NCBI RefSeq assembly: GCF_003594935.2 | Contig: NZ_CP043342.1 | Coordinates: 1,364,001 to 1,428,000, forward strand | Direction of reading: 5' to 3' | DNA length: 64,000 nucleotides | From: Enterobacter huaxiensis | Lineage (GTDB): Bacteria; Pseudomonadota; Gammaproteobacteria; Enterobacterales; Enterobacteriaceae | Part shown: in pieces, positions 43,130-50,841 of the stretch | Layout of the letters: every line of letters begins with the position of its first letter | Numbering within the stretch: the stretch's first letter is position 1 | Notes under the pieces: model-generated | Seen by the model: only the letters and a program-made list of their open reading frames with translations | Databases searched by the model: none | What the model was told of the DNA's origin: nothing | Program-made: the position numbers and the translations under genes

Positions 43130-44823
43130 GTCCTGCACAACAGCGCGGGCTTGCGCTGTGGGCCGCCCTGCTGAGTGCAGTGGTCTGCCTGGGGTTCCTG
43201 CCGGGTGCCCGCCTGGTTTCTGTGCTCACTCTGCTGGTGGTGCTGGGGCTTATTCTGGCGTTCTGGATTGTTGCCAGTCGTCGTACGGGGCATGACGTCA
43301 CCCTGTGTCTGGACGATCTCCCCGAAGCCACTTACCGGCATCCCGTGGTGCTGGTCTGTGGCGATCTGCCGCTGGCATGTATGCAGCGGTCTCCGGTGCT
43401 CACTGTCACGCAGGGATGCTGGATCCGCGTTGAGGATCATCAGGATCTGGAGCAGGTAGCCCGCCAGGTACTGTGGTTAAGACCTGACTGGGGTCGCCAG
43501 CTGTCGGTGATGGTCAGCATCTGTCCGCAAAAACACGCCGACAGCGAAGCCCTGACCAGCCGCCTGCTGGCTCTGCGCTGGCAAATCAGCAAACTGCGTA
43601 AAGAAAGCGGTCATTCTGTGCCGCTGATTCTGAATGGTCAGGTTGGCAGCGCGATGACGAACGATCTGCTCTGGCAGGCGGCTATCCCGGGGGAAGGCGT
43701 GAGGGTGTGGCGTGAGTCTTCAGCGCCGAGTTCAATCGCTGCATGGGTGACAACCGGTGGGACCCCTGCGATGCAACAGCAGGTGCTGATGAACAGCCTG
43801 ATGAGCTGGTTCCATCAGCACGTCAAAGCTGTCTTTATGGATGAGAACCCCGACGTTCCTGTGATTGCACCTGGCGCTGTGCTGTGGGGATTGGGACCGA
43901 TCCTTGCCGGAAGTCTGGCCACATCGGCCTGGACGGTGTGGCTTTCCCGTCACACTGCGATGCAGCGGGTGACGGGCTGGCAGCCGGTGGGAACGGACAG
44001 TACGGTTATCTCGCCCTTCCCGGATTTTATCCTGCCGCTGCTGCCCGAAGGGCGAGGCCTGACGCCGCGTGGGCGAGCCTTCCGCTGTGCGCTCGGGATT
44101 TTCACGCTGGCGGCGATTGCAGCGCTGCTCAGCAGTGGCTGGAACAATCGCCAGCTGCTGCAGCGTGTGAGTTTCGATATTGCCCGCTATGACCGTATCC
44201 CGATGCATGATTTCGGCCCCAAAGCCGACGCCGTTGCCGTCCTGCGCGACGATGCAGCGCAGTTGGATGGCTGGGCGCGCAATGGCGTACCGGCCAGGTT
44301 AGGTCTCGGTCTGTATCAGGGCGAGCGTCTGCGCATGCCGGTGCTGGATGCAATCCGCTCGTATGTGCCGCCACCACCGCCGCCTGAACCGCAGCCGAAA
44401 CCTGTACCGAAAATTGTCCGCCTCGACAGCATGTCGCTGTTCGATTCTGGCAAATCCGTGCTGAAAGCGGGTTCGACCAAAATGCTGGTGAATTCACTGG
44501 TCGGTATCAAAGCGAAGCCGGGCTGGCTGATTGTCGTGTCCGGGCATACCGATAACACCGGTAATCCGCAACTGAACCAGACGCTGTCACTCAGGCGTGC
44601 CGAAGCGGTGCGCGACTGGATGCGTGATACCGGTGATGTACCGGAAAGCTGTTTTGCGGTGCAGGGCTATGGCGAAAGCCGTCCGGTCGCAACTAACGAC
44701 ACCCCGGAAGGGCGTGCGCTCAACCGTCGTGTCGAAATCAGTCTGGTACCGCAGGCCAATGCCTGTCAGATACCCGACAAAACCCCAGCGTCATCGCAGG
44801 ATGATGACGTTTCTCAACATTAA
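43126..44823 (+). CDS. OmpA-domain T6SS accessory membrane protein
   Basis: The 565-residue protein starts at the ATG at 43126 (MSPAQQRGLALWAALLSAVVC), which overlaps the tssL stop; a longer frame from 43006 runs inside tssL and is not supported. Two N-terminal membrane segments (about 9-50) and two internal ones (about 250-275 and 325-345) are visible. A proline-rich linker (PPPPPPEPQPKPVPK, about 429-443) leads to an OmpA_C/MotB peptidoglycan-binding domain (about 445-540, with SGHTDNTGNPQLNQTLSLRRAEAV and NRRVEI). It probably supplies the peptidoglycan anchor for TssL, as TagL does elsewhere. Confidence 0.9.
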   Translation: MSPAQQRGLALWAALLSAVVCLGFLPGARLVSVLTLLVVLGLILAFWIVASRRTGHDVTLCLDDLPEATYRHPVVLVCGDLPLACMQRSPVLTVTQGCWIRVEDHQDLEQVARQVLWLRPDWGRQLSVMVSICPQKHADSEALTSRLLALRWQISKLRKESGHSVPLILNGQVGSAMTNDLLWQAAIPGEGVRVWRESSAPSSIAAWVTTGGTPAMQQQVLMNSLMSWFHQHVKAVFMDENPDVPVIAPGAVLWGLGPILAGSLATSAWTVWLSRHTAMQRVTGWQPVGTDSTVISPFPDFILPLLPEGRGLTPRGRAFRCALGIFTLAAIAALLSSGWNNRQLLQRVSFDIARYDRIPMHDFGPKADAVAVLRDDAAQLDGWARNGVPARLGLGLYQGERLRMPVLDAIRSYVPPPPPPEPQPKPVPKIVRLDSMSLFDSGKSVLKAGSTKMLVNSLVGIKAKPGWLIVVSGHTDNTGNPQLNQTLSLRRAEAVRDWMRDTGDVPESCFAVQGYGESRPVATNDTPEGRALNRRVEISLVPQANACQIPDKTPASSQDDDVSQH

Positions 44824-44836
44824 TGGAGTAAATCCG

Positions 44837-45328
44837 ATGGCAATTCCTGTTTATCTTTGGCTGAAAGACGACGGCGGCGCGGACATTAAAGGTTCTGTAG
44901 ACGTTCAGGATCGTGAAGGCAGCATCGAAGTGGTTGCACAGCAGCATAACCTGTACATCCCGACCGACAACAACACCGGCAAGCTGACCGGTACCCGTAT
45001 CCACACCCCGTTCCTGTTCACCAAGGAAATCGACTCCTCCAGCCCGTACCTCTACAAGGCTGTGACCACCGGTCAGACCCTCAAGTCTGCGGAATTCAAG
45101 TGGTACAAAATCAACGACGCGGGCCAGGAAGTGGAGTACTTCAACACCAAACTGGAAAACGTGAAAGTGGTGAAAGTGAATCCTGAAATGTATGACATCA
45201 AGGATCCATCTAAAGAGAAGCACAACCACCTTGAGCGCATTGAACTGCGTTACGAAAAAATCACCTGGACTTACAAAGACGGCAACATCATTCATTCCGA
45301 TTCCTGGAACGAACGCGCCACCGCGTAA
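44837..45328 (+). CDS. hcp: Hcp, T6SS tube protein
   Basis: Hcp stacks as hexameric rings to form the inner tube that is expelled with VgrG. The ATG at 44837 (MAIPVYLWLKDDGGADIKGS) gives 163 residues and has GGAG upstream; the longer frame from 44597 lies inside the preceding gene. The family motif HLERIELRYEKITWTYKDGNI is near the end. It is followed by two consecutive hairpins before clpV, which may make hcp mRNA more abundant than downstream mRNA. Confidence 0.96.
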   Translation: MAIPVYLWLKDDGGADIKGSVDVQDREGSIEVVAQQHNLYIPTDNNTGKLTGTRIHTPFLFTKEIDSSSPYLYKAVTTGQTLKSAEFKWYKINDAGQEVEYFNTKLENVKVVKVNPEMYDIKDPSKEKHNHLERIELRYEKITWTYKDGNIIHSDSWNERATA

Positions 45329-45334
45329 GCCCGA

Positions 45335-45365
45335 TGCGGACAGGGCTTCCTGTCCGCAGTTTTTT
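45335..45365 (+). terminator. Terminator after hcp
   Basis: A perfect ten-base stem TGCGGACAGG / CCTGTCCGCA with a GCTT loop is followed by G and six T (45360-45365). It lies seven bases past the hcp stop. Confidence 0.85.
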
Positions 45366-45396
45366 GCTGAGTGCCTGAGAGGCAGGCACTCAGCAA
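45364..45396 (+). other. Second strong hairpin between hcp and clpV
   Basis: TTGCTGAGTGCCTG (45364-45377) pairs perfectly with CAGGCACTCAGCAA (45383-45396) around an AGAGG loop, a 14-base stem. It starts inside the T tail of the first terminator. It lacks its own T run, so it may block 3' exonucleases or pause polymerase. Confidence 0.75.
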
Positions 45397-45486
45397 AGAA
45401 AAATACAATCTGCCTGCCTGACCTTATGCGCTTTGGTGACAGCGAGGGGCGGTAGCGTGTCCAGGAACCGACAAAGAGAGAGACTC

Positions 45487-48141
45487 ATGGAAAATCCAGC
45501 CATCCTGTTGCGACGTCTGAACCCTTACTGTGCCCGTGCGATGGAAGGCGCGGCGTCGCTCTGCCAGACCCGTACCCATGCGGAAATTTTGCCGGAGCAC
45601 TGGCTGCTGAAGCTGCTCGAGCAGGGGGAAGGTGACCTGACGGTGCTGGCACGTCGCTACGAGTGGGACATGGATGCACTGTGGCAGGAGTTGCTCGGCT
45701 GGCTGGATAATCAACCGCGCTCGGTACGCAACCGTCCGCAGCTATCCGCCGATATTCAGAAACTGATGCAGGAAGCCTGGATGCAGGCCTCACTTGCCGG
45801 AGAAGAAAGTATCCGCAGCGTGCACCTGCTGATGGCGCTCACGGAAAACCCACGACTTGCTCACTGCGACGGTCTGTGGCCACTGCTGACGCTCGGGATG
45901 AGTCAGCTTTCCCGACTGCGCCCGCTGCTGGATGCACAGTCTGATGAACGCCCGGAGCTGCAGTTTGAGGCCGAACTGGCCCAGGAGCATGGCGGTGAGG
46001 TAGAGTTTGTTGGCCGCCCGGTTGGTGCTGAGCTGAAAGAGGGTGAACTGAACCCGGCGCTGCAAAATGCGCTGGATAAATTCACCCTCGACGTCACCGC
46101 CAAAGCGATAGAGGGCAAGATTGACCCGGTGTTCGGGCGTGACACCGAAATCCGCCAGATGGTGGATATTCTCTCGCGCCGTCGCAAGAACAACCCGATC
46201 CTGGTTGGCGAACCGGGCGTCGGTAAAACGGCGCTGGTCGAAGGTCTGGCGCTGCGAATTGCCGAGGGCAACGTCCCGGAATCTCTCAAGCCGGTGATCC
46301 TGCGCACGCTTGACCTCGGCCTGTTGCAGGCGGGCGCAGGCGTGAAAGGTGAATTTGAGCAGCGCCTGAAAAACGTCATCGACGCCGTGCAGCAGTCACC
46401 GGTGCCGATTTTGCTGTTTATCGACGAAGCCCACACTATTATCGGTGCCGGCAATCAGGCGGGCGGCGCGGATGCGGCCAACCTGCTCAAACCCGCTCTG
46501 GCCCGTGGCGAATTGCGGACCATTGCCGCGACCACCTGGTCTGAATATAAGCAGTACTTCGAACGCGATGCCGCGCTGGAACGTCGCTTCCAGATGGTGA
46601 AGGTCGACGAGCCGGACGACGAGACCGCCTGCCTGATGCTGCGCGGTCTCAAATCCCGCTATGCCGAGCACCATAACGTGCACATCACCGACGATGCGGT
46701 GCGCGCCGCGGTCACGCTGTCGCGCCGTTACCTGACCGGTCGCCAGCTGCCGGACAAGGCCGTTGACCTGCTGGATACCGCCGCGGCGCGTGTGCGTATG
46801 AGCCTCGATACGGTGCCTGAACAAATTGTGCATCTGAAAGCGCAGCTGACGGCGCTGGAACTGGAAGAGCAGGCGCTGCTGGAGGATATCGCCGCCGGCA
46901 GCAACCGTCATGGTGACCGCCTGGGTGCCATTGAGCAGCTGCGGACTGAACTGGAAGCGCGTATCGGGGAGCAGGAGGCGCGTTTCAGCCACGAAAAGGT
47001 GCTGGCACAGCAGCTGATGGCCAGTCGCCAGGACATCAGCCAGCAGGCTGAGATTTCCGACCTGCAACAGCAGCTCGAACAGGCCCAACAGGGCGACGTG
47101 CTGGTTCAGGTAGATGTGGACACCCGTACGGTCGCGAACGTGATTGCCGACTGGACAGGCGTGCCGCTCTCTTCCCTGATGAAAGACGAGCAGACCGAAC
47201 TACTGACTCTGGAAAACGAAATCGGTAAACGCGTGGTCGGCCAGGATGTTTCCCTTAACGCTATCGCTCAGCGTCTTCGCGCGGCGAAAACCGGCCTCAC
47301 TTCCGAAAACGGGCCGCAGGGTGTGTTCCTGCTTGTCGGTCCGAGTGGTGTAGGTAAGACCGAAACCGCGCTGGCGCTGGCGGATGTGCTGTATGGCGGC
47401 GAGAAATCCCTGATTACCATCAACCTCTCGGAATATCAGGAACCGCACACCGTTTCCCAGCTGAAAGGCTCCCCACCGGGCTACGTTGGCTACGGTCAGG
47501 GCGGCATCCTCACTGAAGCGGTGCGCAAGCGCCCGTACAGCGTGGTGCTGCTGGATGAAGTAGAAAAGGCGCACCGCGATGTGATAAACCTGTTCTATCA
47601 GGTGTTCGACCGTGGCTTTATGCGCGACGGCGAAGGGCGTGAAATCGACTTCCGCAATACCGTTATTCTGATGACCTCGAACCTCGGCAGCGATCATCTG
47701 ATGCAACTTCTTGAAGAAAATCCGACAGCAACTGAAGGTGATTTGCAGGAAATGCTACGCCCGATTTTACGCGACCACTTCCAGCCCGCGCTGCTGGCCC
47801 GCTTCCAGACGGTGATTTATCGCCCTCTGGCCGAAGCGGCCATGCGTACCATCGTAGAAATGAAGTTGTCACAGGTCAGCAAGAGCTTGCATCGTCACTA
47901 CGGCCTGACCACGCAGATTGATGAGAGTCTCTATGACGCGCTGACCGCCGCCTGCCTGCTGCCGGATACAGGGGCGCGCAACGTCGATAGCCTGCTCAAC
48001 CAACAAATTCTGCCTGTGCTGAGCCAGCAGCTGCTGACCCACATGGCCGCCAAACAGAAACCACAGTCGTTATGCCTTAGCTGGAGCGAGGAAGAGGGGA
48101 TCGGGCTGGAGTTTGACCGTACACAAGGAGTGCACGCATGA
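45487..48141 (+). CDS. clpV: ClpV (TssH), T6SS AAA+ sheath-recycling ATPase
   Basis: ClpV is the Clp/Hsp100 hexamer that disassembles contracted TssBC sheaths. It has 884 residues from the ATG at 45487 (MENPAILLRRLNPYCARAME). It has an N domain (about 1-155), a first AAA+ module with GEPGVGKTALVEG (about 240-252), a coiled-coil middle region (about 440-530), a second AAA+ module with GPSGVGKTETAL (about 619-630) and the AAA+ lid at the end. The stop overlaps the vgrG start (ATGA). Confidence 0.96.
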   Translation: MENPAILLRRLNPYCARAMEGAASLCQTRTHAEILPEHWLLKLLEQGEGDLTVLARRYEWDMDALWQELLGWLDNQPRSVRNRPQLSADIQKLMQEAWMQASLAGEESIRSVHLLMALTENPRLAHCDGLWPLLTLGMSQLSRLRPLLDAQSDERPELQFEAELAQEHGGEVEFVGRPVGAELKEGELNPALQNALDKFTLDVTAKAIEGKIDPVFGRDTEIRQMVDILSRRRKNNPILVGEPGVGKTALVEGLALRIAEGNVPESLKPVILRTLDLGLLQAGAGVKGEFEQRLKNVIDAVQQSPVPILLFIDEAHTIIGAGNQAGGADAANLLKPALARGELRTIAATTWSEYKQYFERDAALERRFQMVKVDEPDDETACLMLRGLKSRYAEHHNVHITDDAVRAAVTLSRRYLTGRQLPDKAVDLLDTAAARVRMSLDTVPEQIVHLKAQLTALELEEQALLEDIAAGSNRHGDRLGAIEQLRTELEARIGEQEARFSHEKVLAQQLMASRQDISQQAEISDLQQQLEQAQQGDVLVQVDVDTRTVANVIADWTGVPLSSLMKDEQTELLTLENEIGKRVVGQDVSLNAIAQRLRAAKTGLTSENGPQGVFLLVGPSGVGKTETALALADVLYGGEKSLITINLSEYQEPHTVSQLKGSPPGYVGYGQGGILTEAVRKRPYSVVLLDEVEKAHRDVINLFYQVFDRGFMRDGEGREIDFRNTVILMTSNLGSDHLMQLLEENPTATEGDLQEMLRPILRDHFQPALLARFQTVIYRPLAEAAMRTIVEMKLSQVSKSLHRHYGLTTQIDESLYDALTAACLLPDTGARNVDSLLNQQILPVLSQQLLTHMAAKQKPQSLCLSWSEEEGIGLEFDRTQGVHA

Positions 48142-50510
48142 GCAGTAATCCCCCGATCAGATTCAGCCACAACCATCACCAGCTGTCGGTGAAGGGATGT
48201 GACGCAGAGCTCGATGTGCTGGCGTTTGAAGGCGATGAAGCCCTCAGCACGCCGTTCAGCTACCGCATTGAGTTCACCAGTTCTGACCATGCCATCAGCA
48301 AAGAGATGATGCTGATGAGAGCGGCCTCCCTGACGCTGCAGGCCCCGGTTGACCAGGGTTACGGCATCAAAATGCAGCAGGCCGTGCGCACCCTTCAGGG
48401 GGTGGTGAGCGGCTTCGAACGCCTTGGCACCTCGGCAGATGAAACCCGTTATGCCCTGACGCTTCAGCCACGCCTGGCGCTGCTTGACCGTTCGCACCAG
48501 AACGCGATTTATCAGGACATGTCGGTCCCGCAAATTGTGGAAAAAATCCTGCGCGAGCGTCACGGCATGCGCGGCCAGGATTTTCTGTTCTCGCTTGCAA
48601 AAGAGTACCCGCGCCGCGAGCAGGTGATGCAGTACGGCGAGGACGACCTGCGATTCATCACCCGCCTGCTGGGCGAGGTCGGCATCTGGTTCCGCTTTAC
48701 CACCGACACGCGTCTGAACATCGACGTGGTGGAGTTTTACGACAGCCAGCAGGGGTATGAGAAAGGCCTCACGCTGCCGTCGGTGCCGCCGTCCGGCCAG
48801 CATTCGCAGGGCGTGGACTCGGTGTGGGAGATGGAGAGTCGCCACAGCGTGGTGCAGAAGCAGGTCAGCACCCGTGACTACAACTACCGCCAGGCCACGG
48901 AAGATATGAACGCCCGGGTGGACGCGACCCGGGGCGACAGCACCACATACGGCGATGCCTATCACTACGCCGACAACTACCTGACGCAGGGCAGCGCGTA
49001 TGACCGCAGCCCGGCCCCGGAGTCCGGTGCGTTTTATGCCCGCATTCGACATGAGCGCTACCTGAATGGCCAGACGCTGACCCGGGCCATCACCAGCTGT
49101 CCGACGCTCTCTCCGGGCCAGGTGCTGAAAGTTACCGGTGGATACGAAGTGGCAGAGGTCTTTGCTCAGGGCGTGGTTGTCACGGCAATGCACAGCCACG
49201 CGCGGCGTGATGAGGACTTTGGCGTCAGGTTTGACGGCATCCCGGACAGCACGGATTTCAGTTTCCGTCCGGAGCCCGGCAAACGCCCGGTGATGGCGGG
49301 CACCCTACCGGCCCGCGTTACGAGCACCACCGAGAATGACACCTACGGGCACATTGATAAAGACGGGCGCTATCGCGTCAGCATGCTGTTTGACCGTGAC
49401 GGCTGGGAGACCGGATTCGAGAGCCTGTGGGTGCGCCAGTCCCGCCCGTATGCCGGTGACACCTACGGTCTGCACCTGCCGCTGCTGGCGGGCACCGAAG
49501 TGGCAATTAGTTTCGAGGACGGTAACCCGGACCGGCCGTACATCTCTGGCGTACTTCACGACTCGGCGCACGGCGACCACGTCACCATTCGCAACTACAA
49601 ACGTAACGTCCTGCGGACGCCGGCGAACAACAAAATCCGCCTCGACGACGAACGCGGGAAAGAGCATATCAAGGTCAGCACCGAGTACGGCGGCAAAAGC
49701 CAGCTGAATCTCGGACATTTAGTGGATGCGGAGAAGCAGCAGCGCGGGGAGGGCTTTGAGCTCAGGACCGACAGCTGGGGCGCGATACGGGCGCAGAAGG
49801 GGCTGTTCATCAGCGCGGACGGGCAGGCGAAAGCGCAGGGACTACAGCGTGAAATGCAGGCAGCACTCCAGGAACTAAACGCTGCACGAGAGGTGACTTC
49901 AGGACTTTGTCATGCAGCCCAAGCAGCTCAAGCAGAATTAGCTGATATTGAGAAACAAACGGTCTTGATGAACCAAACGCTTAATGACCTTAAGCAGCAA
50001 GCGCTACTTTTGTCAGCCCCTTCGGGAATTGCACAAGTCACTCCAGCGAGCGTACAAGTTTCTGCAGGAGAAAATCTAATCATTACTGCAGGTCAAAATG
50101 CAGACCTTAGTATTGCAAAAAAATTCACTCTGGCGGTGGGTGATATTTTGAGCTTATTTGCACACAAGCTGGGGATAAAAATGTTCGCCGCTGAGGGGAA
50201 GGTTGATATTCAAGCACAGTCAGACGAACTGAATTTATTTGCAAAAAAACAGCTTTCCATTGCCAGTTCAGACAGCAGCGTTGTGATCTCAGCGAAGAAA
50301 GAACTTCTTTTAGTTTGTGGTGGTTCCTTTATCCGTTTAAGTGATGCGGGGGTTGAAGTAGGTACTGGCAAAAACGTCACTTTGAAATGTATTGCCGTTC
50401 AGCAACAGTCTGCTGCAGCGTTAGATTCGTCTCTTGCATTACCTTCTGGTTGTAAACCCGGGGTTATTTCTGCTGCTCAACAACAGGGTGCTGTGGTGAC
50501 ACTTGGCTAA
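48138..50510 (+). CDS. vgrG: VgrG (TssI), T6SS spike protein
   Basis: VgrG forms the trimeric spike at the tip of the Hcp tube. It has 790 residues: gp27-like domain (about 1-380), gp5-like OB domain (about 385-480), then the beta-helical DUF2345 needle (about 600-770, with SVQVSAGENLIITAGQNADLSI). The first 570 codons are GC-rich and conserved; from about 49850 the coding sequence becomes clearly AT-richer and includes a coiled-coil-like insert (QREMQAALQELNAAREV). This marks a recombination boundary in the effector-docking end. The ATG overlaps the clpV stop. Confidence 0.95.
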   Translation: MSSNPPIRFSHNHHQLSVKGCDAELDVLAFEGDEALSTPFSYRIEFTSSDHAISKEMMLMRAASLTLQAPVDQGYGIKMQQAVRTLQGVVSGFERLGTSADETRYALTLQPRLALLDRSHQNAIYQDMSVPQIVEKILRERHGMRGQDFLFSLAKEYPRREQVMQYGEDDLRFITRLLGEVGIWFRFTTDTRLNIDVVEFYDSQQGYEKGLTLPSVPPSGQHSQGVDSVWEMESRHSVVQKQVSTRDYNYRQATEDMNARVDATRGDSTTYGDAYHYADNYLTQGSAYDRSPAPESGAFYARIRHERYLNGQTLTRAITSCPTLSPGQVLKVTGGYEVAEVFAQGVVVTAMHSHARRDEDFGVRFDGIPDSTDFSFRPEPGKRPVMAGTLPARVTSTTENDTYGHIDKDGRYRVSMLFDRDGWETGFESLWVRQSRPYAGDTYGLHLPLLAGTEVAISFEDGNPDRPYISGVLHDSAHGDHVTIRNYKRNVLRTPANNKIRLDDERGKEHIKVSTEYGGKSQLNLGHLVDAEKQQRGEGFELRTDSWGAIRAQKGLFISADGQAKAQGLQREMQAALQELNAAREVTSGLCHAAQAAQAELADIEKQTVLMNQTLNDLKQQALLLSAPSGIAQVTPASVQVSAGENLIITAGQNADLSIAKKFTLAVGDILSLFAHKLGIKMFAAEGKVDIQAQSDELNLFAKKQLSIASSDSSVVISAKKELLLVCGGSFIRLSDAGVEVGTGKNVTLKCIAVQQQSAAALDSSLALPSGCKPGVISAAQQQGAVVTLG

Positions 50511-50527
50511 TATTAGGGAGAAAAAGA

Positions 50528-50794
50528 ATGACCAGAAAATTGGCTGTCCTGGGAGACAGAACAAGCAACGGGAAAATAGTGTCAGCAACGGCGAATTTTT
50601 TCAGTGAAGGAAAGCAGGTTGCACAAAATAACGATAAAGCCACCTGTACTGTCTGTAAAGGCACATTTCCTATCCAGGCCAGTGCCGTGGGTATCGTCAG
50701 TAATGGAATGCTTCTGGTACAGGATCAGGATCGTGTGCTCTGCCTGTGTGCCAGCCATAAGGTGTTCGCAGGCTCACATTATTTCACCGGCTAA
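50528..50794 (+). CDS. PAAR-like T6SS spike-tip protein
   Basis: The 88-residue protein starts with MTRKLAVLGDRTSNGKIVSAT and has the PAAR-type pattern of a Gly-Asp turn, repeated short strands and a Cys/His set (CTVCKG, CLCASH) that could hold zinc. It has a GGAG site and follows vgrG by 17 bases. PAAR proteins cap the VgrG spike and link effectors to it. Its place between vgrG and the large effector fits that job. Confidence 0.85.
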   Translation: MTRKLAVLGDRTSNGKIVSATANFFSEGKQVAQNNDKATCTVCKGTFPIQASAVGIVSNGMLLVQDQDRVLCLCASHKVFAGSHYFTG

Positions 50795-50841
50795 CTAAGC
50801 CCTTTTTCATCTACAGGATTAATTAACAAAAGGACGTGAAT

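Noticed and set aside
44597..44836. N-terminal extension of the hcp frame
   Set aside because: It lies inside the OmpA-domain gene in another frame and has no similarity to Hcp; the ATG at 44837 with GGAG gives the normal protein.
47931..49199. 422-codon open frame antisense to clpV/vgrG
   Set aside because: It crosses two well-supported genes and shows the His/Arg-rich composition typical of antisense shadows.
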